DNA from: Gammaproteobacteria bacterium 45_16_T64
Lineage (GTDB): Bacteria; Pseudomonadota; Gammaproteobacteria; Pseudomonadales; Ketobacteraceae
Length of the DNA: 64,000 bases
Assembly (NCBI GenBank): GCA_002162955.1
Contig: MABD01000057.1
Span: 62,001 to 126,000, forward strand
Reading direction: 5' to 3'
The translations under genes and the position numbers were made by a program. Each line of letters opens with the position of its first letter. The stretch's first letter is position 1. Below the pieces are notes generated by a model. That model did not search any database, had not been told where the DNA came from, and saw only the letters and a program-made list of their open reading frames with translations. Below, one piece after another: positions 19,270 to 28,800 of this stretch.

Positions 19270-20319
19270 ATGACCCCCGAAAAACTAAAACACCTAAAAT
19301 CTGAAAGTATCTCTTCTGTATTCCCATTGGCTGTCATAAATTACGCTGCGCAGCTTGGTTATCCAGCAGAGAAAATCCTTAGACACACGAATATCACCCT
19401 TACTCAACTACAGCAACCCAGTGCTAGAATCAACGCGGTTGAAATGGGAGCGATCGTGTACAACTTGATGCTCCGGTGCAATGACCCATCCCTAGGCTTT
19501 AAACTAGGATTAGCATCTACCCATACAAAAATTGGTTTGCTAGGTTTTGGCATGATGAGCTGTAACACCTATCGGGAAGCACTTGGGATGAGCCTTAAGT
19601 ATGTGCGTACGATTACACCATTTTATTCACTCACTTTGTCAGAAACTGAACATCACGCCATCGTAGAGGTAAAAGAATCCACTACGTTTGATTTATTTAG
19701 GGATATGGCATTCGATACATTTTTTGCCGAATGCTGGTCTATTGCATCGTCATTGTTGGCACCGGATCAATTAGACAATGCCAAACGTAATACGCAGATA
19801 TGGTTTGACAGGCCCGAGCCTGATTATTTTGAAGAATTTAAGCACCAGCTCCCCGAAGTCCGCTGGAATATGCCCACTAACAAAATTCTCTATAACAAAG
19901 AGATGCTCAATTACAAAATAAAAACTGCAAACCCCATCAGTGCCAGAATTGTCATGGATCAATGTGAACACGAGATGGCTTTGCTAGGATATTGTGAAAA
20001 TATTGTAGACAAAGTGAGGGCTCAACTAGTCAGCAGAGACAGCGATTACCCGGACCTACCTCACGTAGCAAATACGCTGCACATGTCAGACAGAACGCTT
20101 AAAAGAAAATTACACCAAAAAGGCATTACCTTTTTACAACTATTAGATGACGTAAGATATAGGGATAGCCTCAACTTATTGCAATCGACCGCATTAACTA
20201 TTGAAGATATCTCGGTGAGGATAGGTTACAACACCCCGGCCAATTTTTCCCGGGCCTTTAAAAAATGGTCAGGAAAAACGCCGAGTACGTGTAGAAGTAA
20301 TTCTTGGCGGGAGATTTAG
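19270..20319 (+). CDS. AraC-family transcriptional regulator (OruR/ArmR-type N-domain)
   Basis: 349 residues from the chosen ATG; the frame is open upstream to 19111, but family members begin near SISSVFPLAVINYAAQLG. The N-terminal domain of about 200 residues is the Arabinose_bd type seen in OruR-like regulators. The C-terminal 100 residues hold two helix-turn-helix motifs (LPHVANTLHMSDRTLKRKL and IEDISVRIGYNTPANFSRAFKKW). Such regulators often control lipid or amino acid catabolism. It is convergent with two thioesterase genes, its stop abutting the next stop. Confidence 0.9.
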   Translation: MTPEKLKHLKSESISSVFPLAVINYAAQLGYPAEKILRHTNITLTQLQQPSARINAVEMGAIVYNLMLRCNDPSLGFKLGLASTHTKIGLLGFGMMSCNTYREALGMSLKYVRTITPFYSLTLSETEHHAIVEVKESTTFDLFRDMAFDTFFAECWSIASSLLAPDQLDNAKRNTQIWFDRPEPDYFEEFKHQLPEVRWNMPTNKILYNKEMLNYKIKTANPISARIVMDQCEHEMALLGYCENIVDKVRAQLVSRDSDYPDLPHVANTLHMSDRTLKRKLHQKGITFLQLLDDVRYRDSLNLLQSTALTIEDISVRIGYNTPANFSRAFKKWSGKTPSTCRSNSWREI

Positions 20320-20763
20320 TTATTCTATTATCTGCTCCATCAAAAAGTGCGCGCGTGCCACAGCTATAGGTTCTGATTTTTTGGTTTGCCACGCTAGCAT
20401 TGATACGTTTGCTGCCCTTCTCCCCTGCCTTGTAATCTCACAAGAAGCATAGGTTTCTTTATGATGACCTGCGCGAAGATAATCTATCGAAAAATCAATT
20501 GTCTTAGGCAGTCGAGGTGTATCCAGTTTTAACAGCAAGTGAATGATCGCAGCGTTTTCTAAAAAACCGCCCAGCACACCACCGTGAATCGCTGGTAACG
20601 TTGGGTTTCCCAAATTATTTTCATTTTTCGGCAAACGAAAGATGTATTCTTCGCCAAACTGTTCGCATTCCATACCAATGAACGCAGAATATGGGATATG
20701 GTCAATTAGCGCTTTGCATGTCAATGTATCTCTGCAATCTCGAACCAGTGATAACAAGTCCAT
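20320..20763 (-). CDS. PaaI-type hotdog-fold acyl-CoA thioesterase
   Basis: 147 residues, one hotdog domain. The helix-start motif HGGVLGGFLENAA carries the conserved HGG of PaaI/YdiI-like thioesterases, and TIDFSIDYLRAG is the typical following strand. It probably hydrolyses an acyl-CoA or aryl-CoA in the cytoplasm. Its ATG overlaps the stop of the upstream homologue by one base, so the two are translationally coupled and may form a heteromeric enzyme. Confidence 0.88.
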   Translation of the reverse strand: MDLLSLVRDCRDTLTCKALIDHIPYSAFIGMECEQFGEEYIFRLPKNENNLGNPTLPAIHGGVLGGFLENAAIIHLLLKLDTPRLPKTIDFSIDYLRAGHHKETYASCEITRQGRRAANVSMLAWQTKKSEPIAVARAHFLMEQIIE

Positions 20764-21230
20764 TAGGCACCTTCCCTTAACCAGCGTTGATCTTTTACAT
20801 TTTCTAAAAACATGTAACTGCCCACGGCATGCGCCACAGGGTTATCTATATCACCTTCATGTATTACTGCTCGAGTGAACGCAACATTATCTGTGGCTCT
20901 GTAACACTCGGCGAAACACAGCATATCCGTGTCTTTTGTGGATTTTCGCATATGGTCAATACGAAGATCCAAGGTCGGTGCTATTTGCACCTTTGGATAA
21001 CGATGAGAGAACACGGCAAATCCACTGGCTTGGTCTGCGAGTGAAAAGATAACGCCACCGTGCATCGCGCCCGTTTCTATATCCCCAACAATACCCGGCT
21101 GGTAGGGAAGCAATAACGTCACACCCTGTTTACTTGCCGCTACAGCTTTGATGCCTAGCACCTCGGAATGACGTATATCAGCCATACCACGCTGACAGAA
21201 CGCTACTAATTGATCGTCTATGTCTGACAT
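20763..21230 (-). CDS. PaaI-type hotdog-fold acyl-CoA thioesterase
   Basis: 155 residues, one hotdog domain with the motif MHGGVIFSLADQASGFA and the strand TLDLRIDHMRKS. First gene of a two-gene unit with the related thioesterase downstream (one-base overlap). Paired hotdog genes of this kind are common in gammaproteobacteria. The substrate cannot be told from sequence. Confidence 0.88.
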   Translation of the reverse strand: MSDIDDQLVAFCQRGMADIRHSEVLGIKAVAASKQGVTLLLPYQPGIVGDIETGAMHGGVIFSLADQASGFAVFSHRYPKVQIAPTLDLRIDHMRKSTKDTDMLCFAECYRATDNVAFTRAVIHEGDIDNPVAHAVGSYMFLENVKDQRWLREGA

Positions 21231-21366
21231 AGTTGTTCCCTATTCTTGACAAATTCATGATTATATTAGCAAAACCTTAGTGTTTTCTCCTCTTATTACC
21301 TGCCTGATACTTACGAGATATCTGTCTATATAGCTGATTCAATCCGTTAAAGGTGGGGAAACGCCC

Positions 21367-23211
21367 TTGAAAGCTCGTGTATCAGTAGATGGAAGTAGTT
21401 ACGACGTCCTTGAAGCCCTTGGTACCAAGGGGATAGAGCAAGATTCTGTGGTGCAATTGCACAGCCGTTATGATATCGATCATTTCGTTGAAAAAGCACT
21501 GGATTTTGATGTTAACGCCTTAGCTGCACTCTTAGAAAGTACCGGGTTAGTCCGATCATCCAGCGAAGAGGACGCAATCATCGCTGGCGATCGCATTGAA
21601 TCAGGTGAGTTCATTATTGTACGCCCAGAAGGGAAAGCCAATGGTGGATCGAGTGTCGTGGCTTCTGAAACCACCCATTTTATTAATACAGCGCCAGCCC
21701 CGGTCTCGACTCAAGATCACCACAATGACGAGATCTCCCCTATCCTCAGTCCGGATATGCGAAATTTTGTGGCAATGCAGCGCGCTATGCGTCCAAACAC
21801 TACCCCCACTAGCCAGCCAAGCGCCACACAAAATAGCGCTATTAACACTTCTACTACCGGCAGCCAAACATCACCAGACAACCAACTGACCAGAAATAAA
21901 ACCGAAGATTTCAAATACAAAATTATAATTGAGATCGCTGGACGCAATTCCTGCCCAAAGCAGAAAATTGAGCTCAACGATATTTCACAAGGTGGGAGCA
22001 GTGAATATGGAGAAAGAGCGCAACTTGGCTCCACTCAAAATCATCTTCATTCAAACCACCGCAGTATTGCAGAATTTCGCAACCTTCCGAAAACACCTCG
22101 AAATATTACCATTGTTATTCCAACCAAAGGTCCCTGTGCCGACATACGATTGCCTTTACAAGATAATGTTGAAACCGTCGACAGGACCACCGACAAGCCA
22201 GAGTGGGATAACGTACTTGTACCTGTCCGGCCACTTGCGTATATCAACAAGAATAAAAACCAGGAGCAAACAGATATCCTTAAACCTGGTTGGATTTACG
22301 TTTTCTGGCGCGGGAAATTATGGCGTGAACTGGAAGTCTTAAAGAACCAAGCAATGCGTGATGTTAATGTCGAGTACTACCGAAAAAACTGGAATGGGGA
22401 TTTTGGCCAAGAAGAACTCAGGGAAGCGGAAGGGCATTGGGTCAGTGGGATCTGGACAGCTTATAAGCTCGGCGGTGAGTTACAAACCGGTGCCAATACT
22501 ACACGAATAGCCTATTCTGAACAGCAGTGGGACTGGCCATATATTGAAACCCTAGAAAGTGACAACACCAAGCAACAGGAAGTGACGACTGCGCTCGATT
22601 TTTCTGCTTATAGTAATGACCAACATTTTCGAACGCCCATGGGTGATGTGAGCAGTATAGAAACAGCACTGCTTAATCAAAACATCGATATAGATGCCAC
22701 TGGCTACAAAATACTAAGCGAGAAAGGCAAAGCACTTCGAAGTCAACGGGACAGTCTAATCCCCGTCGTGTTCTTAAAAGCCGCCGGAGAGAAATTCATT
22801 TTAAAACTGCAAAACAAAAAAGGCCGCGTATACGCCAATAAAAAAGTATTGCTTAAAACTGACGGTGGCAATATTGAAGGCGAAACCGATCGTAATGGTC
22901 AGTTTGAAACAGTACTTAAACCCGAACAGCTCAAAGGAAAGATTGATGTTTGGCTCGACCCTAAACAAGATGAGCCCATCGCCTATATGGACTTTGATGT
23001 TAAAGAAGAGCAGATCCCCGATGTTTCAACCATCGCCGGGCAGCAAACTCGTCTAAATAATTTGGGTTTTGAGGCTGGCGTGGTTGACGGTATAAACGGC
23101 AAGAACACCAAAAATGCGACCATCGGATTTCAGTCGAACAATAATTTGGATGTAGACGGTATCTGTGGCCCAAAGACTCAACGTAAACTCAAGCAAGTCT
23201 ATCAACAATAA
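21367..23211 (+). CDS. Peptidoglycan-binding protein with a MIX/VasX-like motif, candidate type VI secretion cargo
   Basis: 614 residues, TTG start, no signal peptide. The C-terminal 60 residues form a PG_binding_1 domain (LNNLGFEAGVVDGINGKNT, then VDGICGPKTQRKL). The central part has VLVPVRPLAYI near residue 285 and, about 20 residues on, LKPGWIYVFWRGKLWREL. This matches the hPhR...hRxGhhYhh pattern of MIX and VasX-type effector N-domains, with Lys for Arg. The first 60 residues (YDVLEALGTKGIEQDSVVQL) faintly resemble the VgrG N-terminus. A Ser/Thr/Gln-rich linker spans about 115-180. Residues 460-540 look like a transthyretin-type beta domain. No VgrG or PAAR gene is adjacent, so this would be an orphan cargo. 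Confidence 0.7.
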   Translation: MKARVSVDGSSYDVLEALGTKGIEQDSVVQLHSRYDIDHFVEKALDFDVNALAALLESTGLVRSSSEEDAIIAGDRIESGEFIIVRPEGKANGGSSVVASETTHFINTAPAPVSTQDHHNDEISPILSPDMRNFVAMQRAMRPNTTPTSQPSATQNSAINTSTTGSQTSPDNQLTRNKTEDFKYKIIIEIAGRNSCPKQKIELNDISQGGSSEYGERAQLGSTQNHLHSNHRSIAEFRNLPKTPRNITIVIPTKGPCADIRLPLQDNVETVDRTTDKPEWDNVLVPVRPLAYINKNKNQEQTDILKPGWIYVFWRGKLWRELEVLKNQAMRDVNVEYYRKNWNGDFGQEELREAEGHWVSGIWTAYKLGGELQTGANTTRIAYSEQQWDWPYIETLESDNTKQQEVTTALDFSAYSNDQHFRTPMGDVSSIETALLNQNIDIDATGYKILSEKGKALRSQRDSLIPVVFLKAAGEKFILKLQNKKGRVYANKKVLLKTDGGNIEGETDRNGQFETVLKPEQLKGKIDVWLDPKQDEPIAYMDFDVKEEQIPDVSTIAGQQTRLNNLGFEAGVVDGINGKNTKNATIGFQSNNNLDVDGICGPKTQRKLKQVYQQ

Positions 23212-23231
23212 CTTGCATAAAAACGCAAGTT
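23210..23231 (+). terminator. Weak hairpin after the peptidoglycan-binding protein gene
   Basis: AACTTGC and GCAAGTT (7-bp stem, 8-base A-rich loop) overlap the stop codon. There is no T-run, so termination is uncertain. Confidence 0.35.
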
Positions 23232-23333
23232 CAATAAAACACCATAGACATTTAGTTGAATATGTAGCTGCCATTTAGAGCAAAACAATAACTTTTAGGA
23301 AAGATTGTCTTATAGCTTACAAAATAGTTTTTT

Positions 23334-25832
23334 ATGAACGAGCGTTTCATTTATAATCCAGCGCTCAAATTCTATACATTGACGTTCGCTATGAATCACT
23401 TTCAATGGACTGAGAGCAAGTTGCAACAGCTTGGTCTTATATGTCTACTCGTTGCTGTTCTTGTTGCAATACCCAGTCGACAATCCTATGCCGATAATAT
23501 GCCTTTGTCATTCGACACGAGCCAAGGTTATGTATCGCTATCACAGCACATTGATTATGTTGCTGAATCCAACGGCTCCCTTTCTATCCAGGAGGTTATG
23601 CACCTCGACTCTTCAGCTTGGACAAGATCTACCCAAGAGATCATAAATTTCGGTTACTCCAAACATGTGTATTGGTTCCGTTTCTCACTAAAAAATACGA
23701 GCCTATCTCCCCTTGAACGTCTACTCGTCATCGAAACCCCCTTTCTGGAAAAAATCCAAGTATTCCAAACACAGGCCAATAGTATAATCTCAGATACTAG
23801 CATTGGCTTTAGCTTGCCCTTTTCCAGCCATATCGTGAGTCATCGCAATCCAATTTTCCCACTAACGTTTCAACCTCAAGACAGCAACACTCTATATATA
23901 CGAGTAGTCTCAAGACTACCCATACAATTCCCCATTGGGTTATGGGCTGAGCGAGATTTTTGGGAACAAGATACTAAAATGCTGATGTTCCTATGTATGG
24001 TATTCGGCATTATGCTCATTATGATTGGCTACAATCTTTTTGTGGCTGTCGTAACCAAGGAGAAAATCTACTTTTCCTACATCATTTGCATCTCAAATAT
24101 ACTCATGTTCAGTTTGATCCAAAAAGGATTGGCTGCACAATACTTCTGGCCCGACACACCGGAATTTAACTACCATAGCGTTGTTTTCTTTATAGCCACC
24201 AGTGTATTTTCTTGCTCTTTACTCAGCATACTGTTTCTACGTCTTCGCGAAACTCTTCCCTTTGCCTATCGCGCACTGGCTATCATCATGGGGCTAAGCG
24301 TTATACTCGCACTGTCTAATTTTGTGATTGAATCCAACCTTACTGCAATTCTTGTGACCTTTTTACCTACCATTATGGCCGTCACCATCTTAACAGCTTG
24401 CCTGCTGAATTGGTCTAAAGGTGATATAGACACACGAATATTTACAGTGGCCTGGACCTCGTTACTCACAGGAGCCGTACTGCTTTCGTTAAATAAGTTA
24501 GGATTAATTTCCGTCAACCTGATCACTGAATGTAGCTTACAGGCAGGGTCAGCGATAGAAGCCGTACTGATATCCACTGCGTTAGCCATCAGAATAACTC
24601 GACTCAAGAGGAATGCATATTCATCTCAAAAGAGAGAATTAATCGCAAGAAATCGGGAAATGGAAGCGCTACAAGAATCAATGAAAGCAAAAGATGCCAA
24701 CCGAGCCAAAGCAAACTTTCTAGCGGTTATGAGTCATGAAATAAGAACCCCTATGAACGGCGTGCTTGGGCTCACACAACTATTAAAAGAAACCACCCTC
24801 GACAAAAAACAAACCAAATTAGTTAGTACCATACAACAAAGCGGAAACACTCTGCTTCGACTACTCAATGAAATCTTGGACTTCACGAAATTGGAACGGC
24901 GCAATATTGTGTTGGAAGCCAAGGCCTTTAGCCCGTCAGATATCATTCGAGAAAGCGTTGATATTCTACAATTTGGAAAAACCAACAATGACGTTGAGCT
25001 CACTTATCATATCGACGACAACATAAAGGGGTTTATTCAGGGCGACCCAATACGGCTACAACAAATACTGTTTAACTTAGTCGGTAACGCACTTAAATTC
25101 ACTGACTCTGGGCAGGTTGGTATCAACGTCAAGAAGAGCGTTGAAACCGACGACATGGAAGTCTATGAATTTCATATTATCGATACCGGCATGGGAATGG
25201 CCGAAGATCAGGTTCACGACATCTTTAAACCGTTCCAACAAGCCGACTTCTCAACCTCACGAAATTATGGCGGTTGTGGTTTAGGCCTTGCGATTACCAA
25301 AGAACTCGTTGAGATTATGGGAGGAAAGATTGGTGTCGTCAGCGAATTAAATGTCGGCTCAACCTTCTGGTTTACCCTACAGTTCCAAAAGCTGGATCGC
25401 TCATCTCTAATGACGGTGAACGCCCTCCCCAGCCAGCGAAAGTCTGTGGCCTCGAGCATTAAAGTCTTAATTGCAGAGGACAACGAAATTAATGTAGATG
25501 TCACTACCGGATTCCTCGACAAACTTACTGTGCAGCATCACGTAGTCGAAAATGGTCACGACGCGTTTGAAACCTTTAAGAATCATCACAAGGAATTTGA
25601 CATTATTTTTATGGATTGCGAAATGCCCGTATTAGATGGCTATGACGCGACCAAAAAAATACGTCGCTATGAGAAAGAAAATGGACTCACTCGAAAACCT
25701 GTTGTTGCCCTCACAGCCCATGCAGTTTCTGAATATTTAGAACAGTGCAAAACTTCAGGTATGGATGACATCCTTATTAAGCCTATTTCTCCGGCCATGA
25801 TCTCCAATGTATTGATCAAATTCCTAGGATAA
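23334..25832 (+). CDS. 7TMR-DISM hybrid sensor histidine kinase with C-terminal receiver
   Basis: 832 residues. A hydrophobic leader precedes a periplasmic 7TMR-DISM extracellular domain 2 (about residues 60-200), then seven membrane spans (about 215-420), a short coiled coil, and a HisKA domain with the phosphorylated His in SHEIRTPMNG (near residue 468). The HATPase domain has the N box LVGNALKFTDSG and the G box GGCGLGLAITKELVE. A receiver domain follows with Asp near 761 in FMDCEMPVLDG. There is no HPt domain, so phosphate must pass to a separate protein. An alternative start at 23391 gives a more normal signal peptide length. Carbohydrate-type ligands are usual for the DISM2 domain. Confidence 0.92.
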   Translation: MNERFIYNPALKFYTLTFAMNHFQWTESKLQQLGLICLLVAVLVAIPSRQSYADNMPLSFDTSQGYVSLSQHIDYVAESNGSLSIQEVMHLDSSAWTRSTQEIINFGYSKHVYWFRFSLKNTSLSPLERLLVIETPFLEKIQVFQTQANSIISDTSIGFSLPFSSHIVSHRNPIFPLTFQPQDSNTLYIRVVSRLPIQFPIGLWAERDFWEQDTKMLMFLCMVFGIMLIMIGYNLFVAVVTKEKIYFSYIICISNILMFSLIQKGLAAQYFWPDTPEFNYHSVVFFIATSVFSCSLLSILFLRLRETLPFAYRALAIIMGLSVILALSNFVIESNLTAILVTFLPTIMAVTILTACLLNWSKGDIDTRIFTVAWTSLLTGAVLLSLNKLGLISVNLITECSLQAGSAIEAVLISTALAIRITRLKRNAYSSQKRELIARNREMEALQESMKAKDANRAKANFLAVMSHEIRTPMNGVLGLTQLLKETTLDKKQTKLVSTIQQSGNTLLRLLNEILDFTKLERRNIVLEAKAFSPSDIIRESVDILQFGKTNNDVELTYHIDDNIKGFIQGDPIRLQQILFNLVGNALKFTDSGQVGINVKKSVETDDMEVYEFHIIDTGMGMAEDQVHDIFKPFQQADFSTSRNYGGCGLGLAITKELVEIMGGKIGVVSELNVGSTFWFTLQFQKLDRSSLMTVNALPSQRKSVASSIKVLIAEDNEINVDVTTGFLDKLTVQHHVVENGHDAFETFKNHHKEFDIIFMDCEMPVLDGYDATKKIRRYEKENGLTRKPVVALTAHAVSEYLEQCKTSGMDDILIKPISPAMISNVLIKFLG

Positions 25833-25880
25833 CCAACGACAAATTCCAAACTACCGTTGGTAGCAAACTACGATATCAAA

Positions 25881-28800
25881 CTACGGAATCTCTCTCCAAT
25901 AAATCACTCTGTCATGACCCCGATAAACACCGAAAGTGGCAGTGACTTCAGTATGATCTTCAAAATCACCATCGTCATCCCAGTCATGGCGTAACCAAGG
26001 GTGCAAGGCAAGATCTACACCCACATCTACCTCTCCGGTATTCCCTGCATTTGGCGGGGTAAATGAATAACTGGCAATGCCAAGCGCGACAGGACTCGTT
26101 AACGTGAAATCTGTGGTCCCTCCCCCCACGGCAATGGATGTATAGTTGGTCCCAACAGTTTGCTGATTAATCGACACCCTTGCACTTAGGTCCGTGCAAC
26201 TATCCAATGTATTGGTCAACCAATTCCCACTACCATCCAAATATTCCGTCACCGACACCATGGACAAACTGCTGGTCTCTGGTCCATAGATGTTTTCCAT
26301 CCGCCAACGTCCATATCGAATGGGCGTCGCTGTGGCTGTTGGTGTAACATCAGGAACCGTCAGAGACTGTACTGAATCGCTATCACTAAATTGCGTAGTG
26401 GTAATCGTTAGATCTGGGTTAAAAGGGCCTGTGATCGCGTTGGTTTCTTGGATATAGGTAAACGTATCGCTGGCATTAAACGAGTAGGTCATAATCCCAC
26501 TATTTTGGCTAGTTTCCACTAGTGTACCATCACCCGAACTAGGTGTTAGCGCCATCAGAGCAGAAGATGCGCCTGTGGTCGTACCATCTGTCGTTGGAAA
26601 GGTACGATTACTATTGATATTGCTATGCAATAATTTTAGGTAATCTGGATCCGTGTAGTTACCAGTAGTATTTCCCGCGGCATTCTGGGCCGTGATTGTA
26701 AAAGCGGGAGCGCTATCATAGGTGAAGGGCTGCCCGGTATAGGTAAACGATCCACAGGTACCTAAAAAGCTACCATCAGAAACGGTTACCAAAAATTGAT
26801 TGGGAATGAATCGACCAATATTAATTGCATCAGCATCAATAGTGACACCTAAGCCACCATAATCTATGTCTTTAATATCCAAGTTGATCAAGCCAACTTC
26901 TGAATAGTTTGCTGCGCTATAGCTAGAAACTCCTGCTGTAAAACTCGTTAGCGTGGCATTTTGAAATGTGGAACTCAGTGCACTGGTAATAGTACCTGCT
27001 GCTGAATATTTTAGATCACCTTCTAACCCTGCAACAGTGGTAGGGCCCGTTCTTGCTAAGCTCAGTTGTGATTGGCCCAACACATAGTTAGGCGTGGTAC
27101 CCCCATCAGCATTGACTGCGGTGACGACCAAATCAAACCCCACACCAGCTTTGTGAACCGGCGTGGGGTCACTGGCGCTAGTATTATCAAGTGCAGTACC
27201 ACTGGACTTAGCGGTTATGACAAGTTCCTTTGGCTTTACCCAGAATGCATTGCTACTTCCTGTTAGCGTAAACGCGGGGTCCGGCGAACTAGCAGCAACA
27301 ATTTTTTGAGCATGCAATGTAATCTGACCAGCGTCACTGTACTTAAACGAAAATGGAGCAGCGCCGTTGGCATCGAAAACCATATTGACAGAGGTATAAC
27401 TTAAACTGGAGCCGTTATCATTACTCGCAACTGATTTTGTTCCCCCCCCCGTAAACGACACCAAGTTCCCCGCCGAACATGCTGTAGGGCTCTTACATTC
27501 ATAAGCGATATTTACGGCTGAGGTGCCTTGCAGCGCAGCTTCACAAGCGCCCGTGTCGGTATTGGTTCTTATTGCCCGCAATTCCAATGATTGCCCGGTC
27601 GTCGTGGATGACTCACTCGCGGTTTGCGTAACTATCGGTGTGGTATCCGTATTACTACTGTCGGCGTAGAATCGAAACGCAGTATCAAGAAAACTGAACG
27701 TAGCATCTTCAGAGCCTGCATCATCAGGGTCAGTATTCGTTCCATCAGTCACATCAATATCAATGCCGCTTAATGCACTCGTTTGATTAATATAGAACGT
27801 GGTTGAACTACTTCCGTTAGAAATAGTAGCCGGTGTTGAGACAATGCCAGAAACAGTGGGTGTCGTCGTAATCGTCAGATCAGTATCACTCGAGACACTG
27901 ACAACATTATGAGATGCATCATGAGCCGTCGCTGTTATCTGGCTCGCCTCACAGGTAACACCAATTGAACTATGGCTAATCGCATAGTGATCAACTGAGC
28001 TAGTATCCGTTATTGGTTGAGCTGCACATATTTTAAGATCACCGATTTCATGAATATTTGTCGCCCCGCCAGTAGACCCTGTAAATGATATCTGCCAGTC
28101 TGCTGGAACACTTGCCTGAGATGCATTTACGGTAAAGATATCAAACTCCGTCACGATTACGCTATAGCCAGAACCCGTGTCACGCTCCACAGAAACATTG
28201 GCAACACCACCTCCCATAGTATGATCGATAATGATTTTGTAACGATCCCCAGGGTTCGGCGTACTGCCACTTTGATCAACACCCGGTGAAAGCACACCAG
28301 AATTGGCTAAAAACGGGTACCCACTGGAGCCACTACCCGAACCCCGTAATGCGACACTATCGGCTAAGAAACCTGTTCCACCAGATTTCCCTTCATTGGC
28401 GGCAGAGAAATTACCGTATTCGTCTAAACCAACACCCAGCCAACCTCCCGCAAACCCATCAACACCAGTTCTTTGCGCATAACCCAATGACCCACCGTAT
28501 GCCCCGGTGACGGCTGACACAGTGGCATCTGAAAAGATTACCGCCACACCATCAGCACCTGAGCCGTCGTAGCCATAATAATCAAATTCGATCTCGATCC
28601 TATTTTCTGCGCCTGGAAACTTTTTCAGTAATGTTGCGACTGTGGCAACATTGCCTGACGCATCCGTTAAGCGTAAACGGCCGTTACTCACTATTGTTGG
28701 ATCACCAAATGCACCACTGTTATTACCAACTGACCAAGTGGAATTCAACGATCCCGGGCCTACGAAAGAATCGGTAATACAATTTTGGCTACAAGCTAGC

